Shown one piece after another: positions 1 through 6,433 of a stretch of DNA of 9,784 nt (its first letter is position 1; each line of letters begins with the position of its first letter). The translations under genes and the position numbers were made by a program. Source of the DNA: Acidobacteriota bacterium (GTDB taxonomy: Bacteria; Acidobacteriota; Terriglobia; Terriglobales; Acidobacteriaceae); the NCBI GenBank assembly GCA_021810175.1, contig JAJZJJ010000061.1:1-9784 (forward strand). Reading direction: 5' to 3'. The notes beneath the pieces are model-generated. The model did not search any database. It saw only the letters and a program-made list of their open reading frames with translations, and was not told the DNA's origin.

Positions 1-393
1 CACTTCATCCGGCAGTTCCGCAGTACGCCCGATGTACTGGATGCGAACGTTGTTGTCGTTCATCCTCCGGACATTGTTGGTCAGGTAGGTCTTGAGCAGA
101 CGCATCAGAAAATTGACTTCGGTCCGCGGCCGCCGCAGATTGTTCTCCAGCGAAAAGGCGTAAAGCGTCAGCCATGGCAACCCAATGCGGGACGCGGTTT
201 CCACTACGAACTGCACGGCCTCCGCTCCCTGCTGGTGCCCGAGGAAGCGCTTCAGGCTGCGCTTGCCCGCCCATCGGCCATTGCCGTCCATGATGATGGA
301 GACATGCTGGGGCAACCGCTCCGGGTTAAGGCGGCGATAGACCGCCATCTCGTCGGCGGGAAGTTCATGGACTCGGCTGGAGTTCAGTAACAA
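1..393 (-). CDS. uppS: Undecaprenyl diphosphate synthase (cis-prenyltransferase), 5' part only
   Basis: Adds isopentenyl units in cis to farnesyl diphosphate to make the C55 carrier lipid for peptidoglycan and other surface polymers; a cytosolic enzyme using membrane lipid products. Only the first 131 codons are present; the rest lies beyond the left edge. The reverse-strand reading gives the family signature HVSIIMDGNGRW at residues 29-40 (Asp35 is the metal-binding catalytic aspartate), then a basic segment and LTLYAFSLEN at 74-83. The family's usual SENW motif reads LENNL here, so the Trp is missing. Start choice: a TTG at 393 has AAGGA four bases upstream (398-402); an in-frame ATG at 348 also gives a normal-length N-terminus, but with no clear ribosome site. 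The gene lies downstream of the zinc-ribbon/XRE regulator on the same strand, with a 209-base gap. Family assignment is secure; the start is less so. Confidence 0.93.
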   Translation of the reverse strand, partial: MLLNSSRVHELPADEMAVYRRLNPERLPQHVSIIMDGNGRWAGKRSLKRFLGHQQGAEAVQFVVETASRIGLPWLTLYAFSLENNLRRPRTEVNFLMRLLKTYLTNNVRRMNDNNVRIQYIGRTAELPDEV

Positions 394-516
394 CGGTTCC
401 TTTCGAGCGGCCCTTTGAGGGCGAACGGGCGCTCGCCGGGCGCGGTCCTCACCGGCCTCTGGTTTCGGGCCGAAATAGCGCAAAGCGCATGGGCCGGGAG
501 AAACACCCCTCCGCAA

Positions 517-522
517 ATTATA
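517..522 (-). promoter_or_regulatory. Possible -10 box (TATAAT) for uppS
   Basis: The reverse strand carries an exact TATAAT in the 209-base gap between the regulator gene and uppS. A start near 510 would give a leader of about 115 nt before the uppS TTG. No good -35 hexamer sits 16-18 bases upstream and the base before the box does not fit an extended -10, so this is only a candidate. I see no other gene or strong hairpin in 394-602. Confidence 0.3.
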
Positions 523-602
523 CAGACCGGCAAAGCCCAGGGACACGAACCCGTCGCGCCCCTGAACGAATGGATTCAGCTGCGAAGTCGCCGAAGCCGG
601 CC

Positions 603-1139
603 TTAGGCCGTGCGTCGCCGCCCGCTGGCCATCTCCCGCACCTGGTTGATGAACATCGCACGCTGGAAAGCATCCAGCCGCGCTATCATCGGAGCAATCT
701 CCGCCAGAAACGGGTCAGCCAGCAGCGCTGCCGTGGCCCGCGCCCTCCGGCTGCAGGAATCCCGCAACAGGTCGCAGATATCCACTTCCAGCGCCTGAGC
801 CAGCCGGTCCAGCGACGACAAAGTCGGTACCGCCTTGCCGTTCTCAATCTTGGAAATATAAGTGCGAGGCACCTGCATCCGGGCAGCCAGTTGGCGCTGA
901 CTCATGCTCTTTCCGTGCCGAACCTCGCGCACGGCTCTCGCCACGTCTATGCCATCCGGCTCTTCAGCCGCCTGGCTTTCCGCCGTTACCAGCTGAGGGG
1001 TCAGCGGTTCCGACTCATCCACTTCGAGGGGCTTGTGACAACGTCTGCACAGCGAATTCGACGTGCGGAATTGCACCAGGCTACAGTAGTCGCAACGAAG
1101 TACCTCGCGTGCCTCAAAGGTTGCTAAGGTAGTTGCCAT
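603..1139 (-). CDS. Zinc-ribbon / XRE helix-turn-helix transcriptional regulator
   Basis: A 178-residue DNA-binding protein. Residues 16-34 carry two Cys pairs (CDYC at 16-19 and CRRC at 31-34), a compact zinc ribbon. An acidic linker (about 38-64) follows, then an XRE-type helix-turn-helix at about 65-126: SQRQLAARMQVPRTYISKIE (80-99) covers the helix-turn-helix proper, followed by the usual GKAVPTLSSLDRLAQAL scaffold helix. The last 50 residues are helical and basic, without a recognised domain. The ATG at 1139 was preferred over a GTG at 1199 because the extra 20 residues look unlike a domain; neither has a clear Shine-Dalgarno site. It transcribes toward uppS and diverges from the HD gene. 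Target and ligand are unknown; autoregulation from the 1140-1312 region is plausible. The ribbon could be structural or sense metal or redox state (inference). Confidence 0.85.
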   Translation of the reverse strand: MATTLATFEAREVLRCDYCSLVQFRTSNSLCRRCHKPLEVDESEPLTPQLVTAESQAAEEPDGIDVARAVREVRHGKSMSQRQLAARMQVPRTYISKIENGKAVPTLSSLDRLAQALEVDICDLLRDSCSRRARATAALLADPFLAEIAPMIARLDAFQRAMFINQVREMASGRRRTA

Positions 1140-1312
1140 ACATTTTTTACGGAACGCCAGAGCAAGCGGCCCGAGCCCGATCCGAGCGCCGCTTACCACC
1201 TGCGCTCAACCGGCCTTTGCACTACAGTGATCCGGCAGTATCCTTTTTGTCAAGTGAAAACTGTGAGTCTTTCCCATAAATGCCTGGAAAAACCGAAAGA
1301 AGTGTGATTGCC
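1140..1312. promoter_or_regulatory. Divergent intergenic region between regulator and HD-hydrolase genes
   Basis: This 173-base stretch must hold the promoters for both the leftward regulator and the rightward HD gene. On the reverse strand there is an exact TTGACA (1253-1248), but no fitting -10 at 16-18 bases. Downstream of it are two 10-base direct repeats, GGATACTGCC (1243-1234) and GGATCACTGT (1233-1224), and a short dyad CACT-AC-AGTG (1220-1229). Such sites would suit an XRE repressor, but this is a guess from position. Confidence 0.35.
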
Positions 1313-1936
1313 ATGTCTGATGCACCCGCCTTGAGCCGTTCCCGCGCCTGGGCTCTGCTCAACGAGCACACCCAGTCGCCCAGCCTTATCAAACATGCCC
1401 TGGCCGTCGAGTGTTGCGTCCGAGCGTGGGGCGAGCGCGAAGCCGATGCCCTGGCGCTCACAGGCGCCGATCGCGATGCCCTGCTCGAAATCTGGTCCGC
1501 GACCGCTCTTCTCCACGATTTCGATTACGAGAAGCACCCCTCGCCCCAGGAACATCCATTCGTCGGAGTCCGCATTCTGGAAGAGCAGGGCTGGCCCGAG
1601 GAAATCCGCACCGCCATTCTGGGCCATGCCGAGTACTCCGGCGTGCCGCGCACCTCACGCCTGGCCAAAGCCCTCTTCGCCTGCGATGAGCTGGCCGGCT
1701 TCCTCACCGCCTGCGCGCTGGTCAAACCCAGCAAGTCCATTCACGATGTGGAAGTAGCCGGCGTAAAGAAGAAGATGAAAGACAAGGCCTTCGCCCGCGG
1801 CGTTAACCGTGACGACATCGTAACGGGCGCTCAGGAACTGGAAATTCCGCTCGACGACCAGATCGCCTTCTGCATCGCCGCCATGCGCCGCAGCGCCGCG
1901 GAACTGGGTCTGGACGGTGCTTCCGCCGCAGGCTGA
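1313..1936 (+). CDS. HD-superfamily metal-dependent hydrolase (predicted)
   Basis: A 207-residue cytosolic protein of the HD phosphohydrolase superfamily. The metal-binding pattern is visible in order: His28 (IKHALAVE), His68-Asp69 (ALLHDFDYEKHP), His105 (ILGHAEYSG) and Asp125 (FACDELAGF). The pattern resembles small stand-alone HD proteins that act on phosphomonoesters or nucleotides; the substrate cannot be read from sequence. The ATG at 1313 was chosen because the reading MSDAPALSRSRAWALLNEHT fits the family's N-terminus and GAAAGAAG lies 15-20 bases upstream. An in-frame ATG at 1280 would add 11 residues and has no ribosome site. It is followed after 71 bases by the acyl-CoA synthetase on the same strand; that gap shows no feature. 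Confidence 0.85.
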   Translation: MSDAPALSRSRAWALLNEHTQSPSLIKHALAVECCVRAWGEREADALALTGADRDALLEIWSATALLHDFDYEKHPSPQEHPFVGVRILEEQGWPEEIRTAILGHAEYSGVPRTSRLAKALFACDELAGFLTACALVKPSKSIHDVEVAGVKKKMKDKAFARGVNRDDIVTGAQELEIPLDDQIAFCIAAMRRSAAELGLDGASAAG

Positions 1937-2007
1937 TCGCATTTCCGCATCGTCGGCCGCCTGATCGGGTTGCGCCGTTCTCCTCACTCAAATACATTGG
2001 TTCCGCC

Positions 2008-3780
2008 GTGCTCAATCTCCAGACGCTCAACGATATCTACTTCTCGCTCGCCGCCGGCACGAGGCCGCAGGCGATGCTCGTACAGGACGCCTCCGGCTCC
2101 TGGCAACCCATTTCCTCCGAGGAGCTCTGCCGCCGCATCCGCGCCGTGGCCACGGCCCTGCGGAGCTGGGGCATCAACAAAACCGACCGCATCGCCATCC
2201 TTGCCGAGAACCGCTGGGAATGGGCCGTCGCCGATTTCGCCTGCCTCGCCATCGGAGCCATCGATGTTCCCCTCTACCCAACCCTGCTCGCCGATCAGCT
2301 CCGCGTGCTGCTGGCGGACTCCGGCGCGCGCGTCATCTTCGTCTCTTCCCGCGCCCAATACGAAAAAATCGCCGCCATCCGGCAGCAGACCAGCCTCGAA
2401 CGCATCGTCATCATGGACGAAGCCGGGGCCCCCGACGCGGTTCCCTTTTCCTCTCTGACCTCCATACAGAACACCGATCCGGATTTTGCCAGCCGCGCCA
2501 ATTCTGTGCGGCCCCACGATCTCGCGACCCTGATTTATACCTCCGGCACCACTGGCGACCCCAAGGGTGTTCTGCTCACACACGGCAACATCGCCAGCAA
2601 CGTCAATTACTCCACCGCGGAGTTCGGCTTCACCCCGACCGATCGTTGCATCTCCTTCCTGCCGCTCTCGCACATCACTGCGCGGCATCTGGACTACGCC
2701 CTCTACGCGCAAAGCGTCACGGTCGCCTTCTGCCCCGTTTTCGATCAGCTTCCGCAGGCGCTGCAGGCCGTCCGGCCCACCATTTTCGTCGGCGTCCCGC
2801 GCGTCTATGAGAAAGTCCGCCAGGTCGCCGAACAGCGCGCTTCCGCATCACCCGTCAGAAAGCGAGTGCTGAACCAGGCCCTGGCCACCGGACGAAAACA
2901 TCGAGATGAAGTGGCCGCCGGCATCCGTCCAGGCTCGCTCGCATGGAAGCTCTTCGATTCCATCGCCTATAAAAAGATTCGCGCCGGTTTTGGCGGAGAA
3001 GTACGCTACTTCATCGTCGGCGGCGCGCCCCTGGGCCTGGATACGGCCCACTGGTTCGCCAGTGCGGGCATCCGCATTCTGGAAGGCTACGGCCTCACCG
3101 AGACTTCGCCGGTGCTGGCCATCAACACGCCGTCCGCCAATCGCATGGGCTCCGTGGGACGCCCGCTGCCCAATATCGAACTTCGCATCGCGGAGGATGG
3201 CGAGTTGCTGGTTCGTGGACCCAATGTCTTCTCCGGGTACTGGCAGGGCCGCGGAGATGGCGAGGCCTTCGATACCGGCGGCTGGTTCCGCACCGGCGAT
3301 ATCGGACACGTCGACAAGGACGGCTTCCTCCACATCACCGACCGCAAGAAGGAGCTGCTCAAAACCTCAGGCGGCAAATTCATCGCGCCCCAGCCTATCG
3401 AAAATAAGCTCAAGATCAGCTACCTGGTTGCCAATGCAGCTGTCGTGGGCGACCGGCACAAGTTCGCCTCGGCGCTCATCGCTCCCAATTTCGGCGCGCT
3501 CGAACCGTGGGCAAAGGAGCAGGGTATCTCTGCCGGATCGCGGAGCGAATTGGTCGCCCATCCCCGTGTAGTCGCCGAATATCAGAAGCTCGTCGATACG
3601 ACAAACTCCAACCTGGCAAATTTTGAAACCATCAAGCGCTTCCGCCTGGTGCCCGACGAGTGGACCATCGACTCCGGCGAACTGACACCCAGCCTCAAGC
3701 TGCGCCGCCGCGTGATCGCTCAAAAATACGAGACCGAAATCGCGGCGTTCTACGCGGACGAAGCCACCGCGAGCCGCTGA
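2008..3780 (+). CDS. Long-chain acyl-CoA synthetase (AMP-forming)
   Basis: Activates a fatty acid with ATP and CoA through an acyl-adenylate; cytosolic or membrane-associated. At 590 residues it matches the bacterial FadD15/FAA1-like class. The landmarks are in order: the ATP-binding P-loop YTSGTTGDPKG (177-187), the adenine-binding YGLTET (361-366), TGDIG with ribose-binding Asp431 (429-433), the hinge and fatty-acid motif starting DRKKELLKTSGGK (445-457), and a C-terminal Lys564 (TPSLKLRRR) in the position of the catalytic lysine. No frameshift or missing core residue is seen. The start is a GTG with no obvious Shine-Dalgarno site; no in-frame ATG gives a better N-terminus. The exact chain length, and whether the acyl-CoA feeds degradation or lipid synthesis, cannot be told. 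The hopanoid operon begins 63 bases downstream. Confidence 0.92.
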   Translation: MLNLQTLNDIYFSLAAGTRPQAMLVQDASGSWQPISSEELCRRIRAVATALRSWGINKTDRIAILAENRWEWAVADFACLAIGAIDVPLYPTLLADQLRVLLADSGARVIFVSSRAQYEKIAAIRQQTSLERIVIMDEAGAPDAVPFSSLTSIQNTDPDFASRANSVRPHDLATLIYTSGTTGDPKGVLLTHGNIASNVNYSTAEFGFTPTDRCISFLPLSHITARHLDYALYAQSVTVAFCPVFDQLPQALQAVRPTIFVGVPRVYEKVRQVAEQRASASPVRKRVLNQALATGRKHRDEVAAGIRPGSLAWKLFDSIAYKKIRAGFGGEVRYFIVGGAPLGLDTAHWFASAGIRILEGYGLTETSPVLAINTPSANRMGSVGRPLPNIELRIAEDGELLVRGPNVFSGYWQGRGDGEAFDTGGWFRTGDIGHVDKDGFLHITDRKKELLKTSGGKFIAPQPIENKLKISYLVANAAVVGDRHKFASALIAPNFGALEPWAKEQGISAGSRSELVAHPRVVAEYQKLVDTTNSNLANFETIKRFRLVPDEWTIDSGELTPSLKLRRRVIAQKYETEIAAFYADEATASR

Positions 3781-3789
3781 CGGCGCATC

Positions 3790-3812
3790 ACGGGAGCGCC
3801 CGCCGCTCCCGT
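3790..3812 (+). repeat. Perfect inverted repeat, 9-bp stem with 5-base loop, after the acyl-CoA synthetase
   Basis: ACGGGAGCG (3790-3798) and CGCTCCCGT (3804-3812) pair without a mismatch around the loop CCCGC. It lies 10 bases after the synthetase stop codon, so it may end or attenuate that transcript or protect its 3' end. No U-run follows (GTAAAATAGG comes next), so it is not a standard intrinsic terminator. It may also be an operator before hemQ. Confidence 0.75.
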
Positions 3813-3838
3813 AAAATAGGACCAAACACTCAGGGAGG
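3812..3838 (+). promoter_or_regulatory. Possible -10 box and strong ribosome binding site for hemQ
   Basis: TAAAAT (3812-3817) abuts the inverted repeat and lies 26 bases before the hemQ GTG, which suits a -10 box; no clear -35 is seen, since that position falls in the stem. AGGGAGG (3832-3838) is a strong Shine-Dalgarno sequence five bases before the GTG at 3844 and fixes that start. Confidence 0.45.
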
Positions 3839-3843
3839 CTCTT

Positions 3844-4737
3844 GTGCCTGAAATAGCTCTGCCCCCATTTCCCCTCACGCTGGATGGCGCCAGCATGCTG
3901 CATCAGATGTTCCGCTTCGACTGGTCCGCGTGGCGGCGGCTGGATGCGGCTGCCCGCGAGCGCGCCATCTCTGAAGCGGTGGCGCTGCTCGGACCGATGG
4001 AAAAGGGCTCCTCCGAAGGCCACCCCAGCCAGAGCGCGCTCTTTGCGCAGCTCGGCCACAAGGGCGACCTCATGCTCGTCCACTTCCGCGACAGCATGGA
4101 GCAGCTCGCCCAGGTGCAGCGCGACCTGGCCCGCTCCGAGTTTGGCAGTTTTCTGCTGCCCACCCACTCCTATGTCTCGATCGTGGAGCTGGGCCTCTAC
4201 GAATCCTCCTCGAAGCTCTACGCGCAGCTTGGCGCAGAAGGCGTGGAGCCGTACTCCGATGTCTGGGAAACGCGCGTGCACGAGACCATGAGCCGCCAGT
4301 CCGCCGCCATGTCCGCGCGCCTCTTCCCCGCTATCCCCGAGACAAAGTACCTCTGCTTCTATCCCATGGACAAGCGCCGCGGCGAGCAGGTGAACTGGTA
4401 CAGCACACCCATGGCGGACCGCGCCCGCATGATGCAGGATCACGGACTCATCGGACGCCGCTATGCCGGCACGGTAAAGCAAATTATCTCCGGCTCCATC
4501 GGCCTCGATGACTGGGAATGGGGCGTGGACCTCTTCGCCGAAAATCCCGGCGTCTTCAAGCAGCTCATCTACGAGATGCGCTTCGACGAAGCCAGCGCGC
4601 TCTACGGCCTCTTCGGTGCGTTCTACATCGGCGTGCGTCTGCCGGTCAGCGAACTTGGCTCCTGGCTCAAGGTGAATCAGGCGGACAGTCTGGGCGTCTG
4701 GAACGAACTGAGCCCCAGGTCAGGTCCAGGCCAGTGA
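3844..4737 (+). CDS. hemQ: Coproheme decarboxylase-like protein, chlorite dismutase family (HemQ/ChdC)
   Basis: Predicted to decarboxylate coproheme III to haem b, the last step of the coproporphyrin-dependent haem pathway; cytosolic. The C-terminal half is unmistakable: FYPMDKRR (172-179), then MMQDHGLIGRRYAG (196-209) and SGSIGLDDWEWGV (216-228). Tyr173, His200 and Gln213 have the spacing of the catalytic Tyr, proximal haem His and distal Gln of Firmicutes ChdC (Listeria Tyr147, His174, Gln187). True chlorite dismutases carry a distal Arg instead, so haem synthesis is the better call. At 297 residues it is longer than the roughly 250 of Firmicutes enzymes; an extra segment lies at about 121-158. 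GTG start, fixed by a strong Shine-Dalgarno. Its stop overlaps the hpnA start (GTGA), so it is probably co-translated with the hopanoid genes. No signal peptide or membrane segment. Confidence 0.9.
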   Translation: MPEIALPPFPLTLDGASMLHQMFRFDWSAWRRLDAAARERAISEAVALLGPMEKGSSEGHPSQSALFAQLGHKGDLMLVHFRDSMEQLAQVQRDLARSEFGSFLLPTHSYVSIVELGLYESSSKLYAQLGAEGVEPYSDVWETRVHETMSRQSAAMSARLFPAIPETKYLCFYPMDKRRGEQVNWYSTPMADRARMMQDHGLIGRRYAGTVKQIISGSIGLDDWEWGVDLFAENPGVFKQLIYEMRFDEASALYGLFGAFYIGVRLPVSELGSWLKVNQADSLGVWNELSPRSGPGQ

Positions 4738-5750
4738 AAGTCTTCGTCACCGGCGCCACCGGATTTGTCGGCTCCCACGTGGCCCGCGAGCTGGCCGCGC
4801 GCGGCCTGGAACTGCGCTTGCTCGTCCGCCCTACCAGCAGCCTGGCCAACCTCGAAGGCCTCAGCGCCGAAACCGTCACCGGCGACCTCGCTCAGCCGGA
4901 GTCGCTCCGTCCCGGCATCCGCGGCTGCGGCGCCGTAATGCACGTCGCTGCTGACTACCGGCTCTGGGTCCGCGATCCCGAGGCCATGTACCGCTCCAAC
5001 GTGGAAGGTACCCGCGCCCTGCTCCGCATCGCCCGCGAGGAGGGCGTTCCCCGCTTCGTCTACACCTCCAGCGTCGCCACCATGGGCTTCAAAGCCGACG
5101 GCACCATCGTCGACGAAACCACCCCCGTCTCCCTCGCCGACATGGTCGGGCACTACAAACGCTCCAAGTTCCTCGCTGAGCAGGTGGCCATTGAAGCGGC
5201 TCAGAGCGGCCAGTCCGTCATCATCCTCAACCCCACCACCCCCATCGGTTCCGGCGACCTCAAACCCACCCCCACCGGCCGCATTGTGGTGGACTTCCTC
5301 AATCGCAACTTCCCTGCTTACGTCGATACCGGGCTTAACCTCGTCGACGTCCGCGAAGTGGCGCGCACCCACGCCGACGCGCTCCATCCGGACACCGGCC
5401 GCCCCGGCGAGCGCTACATCCTCGGCGGAGAAAACCTCACCCTCAAGCAGATCCTCGACAAGATGTCGGCCATTACCGGCCTGCCCTCGCCCACCGCGAA
5501 GGTGCCGCACGCCGTCGCCATGGCCTTCGCTTTCTTCGACGAAACCATCACCGGCAAGCTGCGCGGGAAAGAGCCGCGCGCAACCGTCGAAGCCGTCCGC
5601 ATGGGCAAAAAAAAGATGTTCGCCTCCTCCGCCAGGGCCCAGCGCGAGCTGGGATTCCGCCATGTTCCCGTCTACCAGGCCCTCCGCAGCGCTATTGACT
5701 GGTTCCGCGCGCATGGCTATGCTCCACCGGAGACCCCCGTACGCAAATGA
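4734..5750 (+). CDS. hpnA: Hopanoid-associated sugar epimerase-like SDR protein (HpnA)
   Basis: A 338-residue NAD(P)-dependent extended short-chain dehydrogenase of the HpnA type, found in hopanoid clusters; its exact substrate in hopanoid modification is not settled. The N-terminus is a Rossmann fold, VFVTGATGFVGSHV (3-16, glycines 7, 10, 13). The catalytic set is Ser112/Ser113 (YTSSVATMG) and Tyr141-Lys145 (GHYKRSK). The C-terminal substrate domain has the family's NPTTPIGSGDLKPTPTG (166-182). The reading frame stays open upstream to 4518 inside hemQ, but homology begins at the GTG at 4734, which overlaps the hemQ stop by four bases (GTGA), so that start was taken; CAGG lies just upstream. 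Its end overlaps hpnG in the same way (ATGA). Family and context agree, so the HpnA call is firm; the chemistry it performs is inferred. Confidence 0.9.
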   Translation: MKVFVTGATGFVGSHVARELAARGLELRLLVRPTSSLANLEGLSAETVTGDLAQPESLRPGIRGCGAVMHVAADYRLWVRDPEAMYRSNVEGTRALLRIAREEGVPRFVYTSSVATMGFKADGTIVDETTPVSLADMVGHYKRSKFLAEQVAIEAAQSGQSVIILNPTTPIGSGDLKPTPTGRIVVDFLNRNFPAYVDTGLNLVDVREVARTHADALHPDTGRPGERYILGGENLTLKQILDKMSAITGLPSPTAKVPHAVAMAFAFFDETITGKLRGKEPRATVEAVRMGKKKMFASSARAQRELGFRHVPVYQALRSAIDWFRAHGYAPPETPVRK

Positions 5751-6415
5751 CTCGCATCGGCATCGTCGCCGCACTTCCTGGCGAACTCCAGCCGCTCACC
5801 CGCGGATGGTGCCGACGGAATGGCGTTTTCCACGGCCGCATTGGCCAGGTGGATGCGGTGGCGGCGTGTGCCGGAATGGGAGCCGCCTCCGCTCGCCGCG
5901 CCTGCGATCTGGTCCTGCAAAGCGGCCCTCTCGACGCACTAGCCTCCATCGGCTGGGCCGGCTCGCTCTCCTGCGGCATAAAGCCTCCCGAAGCCTGCGC
6001 TGTTCGCGAGGTCATCGACGTCAACGGTGGAGAACATTTCACCACGCTCACCCCCCAGGGTCAGCGGCTGGTCACCCTTGGCCACGTCGCGCATGCCGAG
6101 GAAAAACGCCGTCTCGCTTCCAAATATCAGGCAGCCCTGGTCGATATGGAAGCCGCGGCGGTCGCCGGGGTAGCGCGTAACCGGGGTCTTGGTTTCTACT
6201 GTTTCAAAGCAATCACCGACGGGCCCAGCGATCAATTGCCTGACTTCAGCCGCTTCACCGGTGCTGACGGCCAACTGCGGATGACATCCTTCGTCGCGCA
6301 CGCCGCTCTCCATCCGGCCATGTGGCCCGCTCTTCTCAGGCTGGGACGCAACAGCCGCGGGGCGGCGATGGCATTGTCGAATTTTATTGATGGATTTTTC
6401 AGCGGATCGCAGTAA
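5747..6415 (+). CDS. hpnG: Hopanoid-associated phosphorylase / nucleosidase (HpnG)
   Basis: Predicted to remove adenine from adenosylhopane to give (phospho)ribosylhopane, the precursor of bacteriohopanetetrol. It belongs to the purine nucleoside phosphorylase/MTA-SAH nucleosidase fold and has 222 residues. The visible marks are an N-terminal strand IGIVAALPGEL (4-14), the phosphate-site-like loop CAGMGAASARRA (41-52), SIGWAGSL (67-74), the ribose-binding DMEAAAVA (133-140, Met134-Glu135) and AITDG (155-159) with Asp158 in the position of the base-protonating acid. A lone nucleosidase of this fold could also recycle MTA or SAH, but the position directly after hpnA and in an operon with hpnC/hpnD supports HpnG. 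The start ATG overlaps the hpnA stop (ATGA), which implies translational coupling. HpnH, the enzyme acting before it, is not in this window. Confidence 0.9.
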   Translation: MTRIGIVAALPGELQPLTRGWCRRNGVFHGRIGQVDAVAACAGMGAASARRACDLVLQSGPLDALASIGWAGSLSCGIKPPEACAVREVIDVNGGEHFTTLTPQGQRLVTLGHVAHAEEKRRLASKYQAALVDMEAAAVAGVARNRGLGFYCFKAITDGPSDQLPDFSRFTGADGQLRMTSFVAHAALHPAMWPALLRLGRNSRGAAMALSNFIDGFFSGSQ

Positions 6416-6424
6416 ATTAGTCTC

Positions 6425-6428
6425 GGAG
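6425..6428 (+). promoter_or_regulatory. Ribosome binding site deciding the first dehydrogenase start
   Basis: GGAG lies five bases before the ATG at 6434, in the 18-base gap after hpnG. It favours that ATG over the in-frame ATG at 6494, where the conserved dehydrogenase fold begins, and so gives the protein a 20-residue non-conserved leader. Confidence 0.6.
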
Positions 6429-6433
6429 TTTCC

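Noticed and set aside
590..601. Short hairpin GCCG-AAGC-CGGC near the regulator stop, as a terminator
   Set aside because: The stem is only four bases, and no U-run follows on either strand.
489..1127. Plus-strand open frame of 212 codons
   Set aside because: Antisense to the zinc-ribbon/XRE regulator, whose Cys pairs and helix-turn-helix are clear; the plus reading is Arg/His-rich with no domain.
1248..1253. Exact TTGACA on the reverse strand as a promoter -35
   Set aside because: At 16-18 bases spacing the -10 candidates (TCACTG, CACTGT) fit poorly; the nearest better match, TGTAGT, is 21 bases away. Kept only as part of the regulatory region note.
3367..4482. Long open frame (371 codons) on the minus strand
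   Set aside because: It lies antisense to the acyl-CoA synthetase end and hemQ, both with clear family motifs; its translation is low-complexity, His/Gly/Ala-rich and resembles no family. It is a GC-rich shadow.
4518..4733. 72-codon N-terminal extension of hpnA
   Set aside because: It overlaps the conserved C-terminus of hemQ in another frame and reads as Arg-rich nonsense; the Rossmann fold begins right at the GTG at 4734.
4677..5774. Long open frame (365 codons) on the minus strand
   Set aside because: Antisense to hpnA; the translation is Gly/Ala/Asp-rich with no motif.
5191..6180. Plus-strand open frame of 329 codons spanning hpnA and hpnG
   Set aside because: Out of frame with both genes; the translation is Ser/Pro/Arg-rich as expected of a shifted GC-rich frame.
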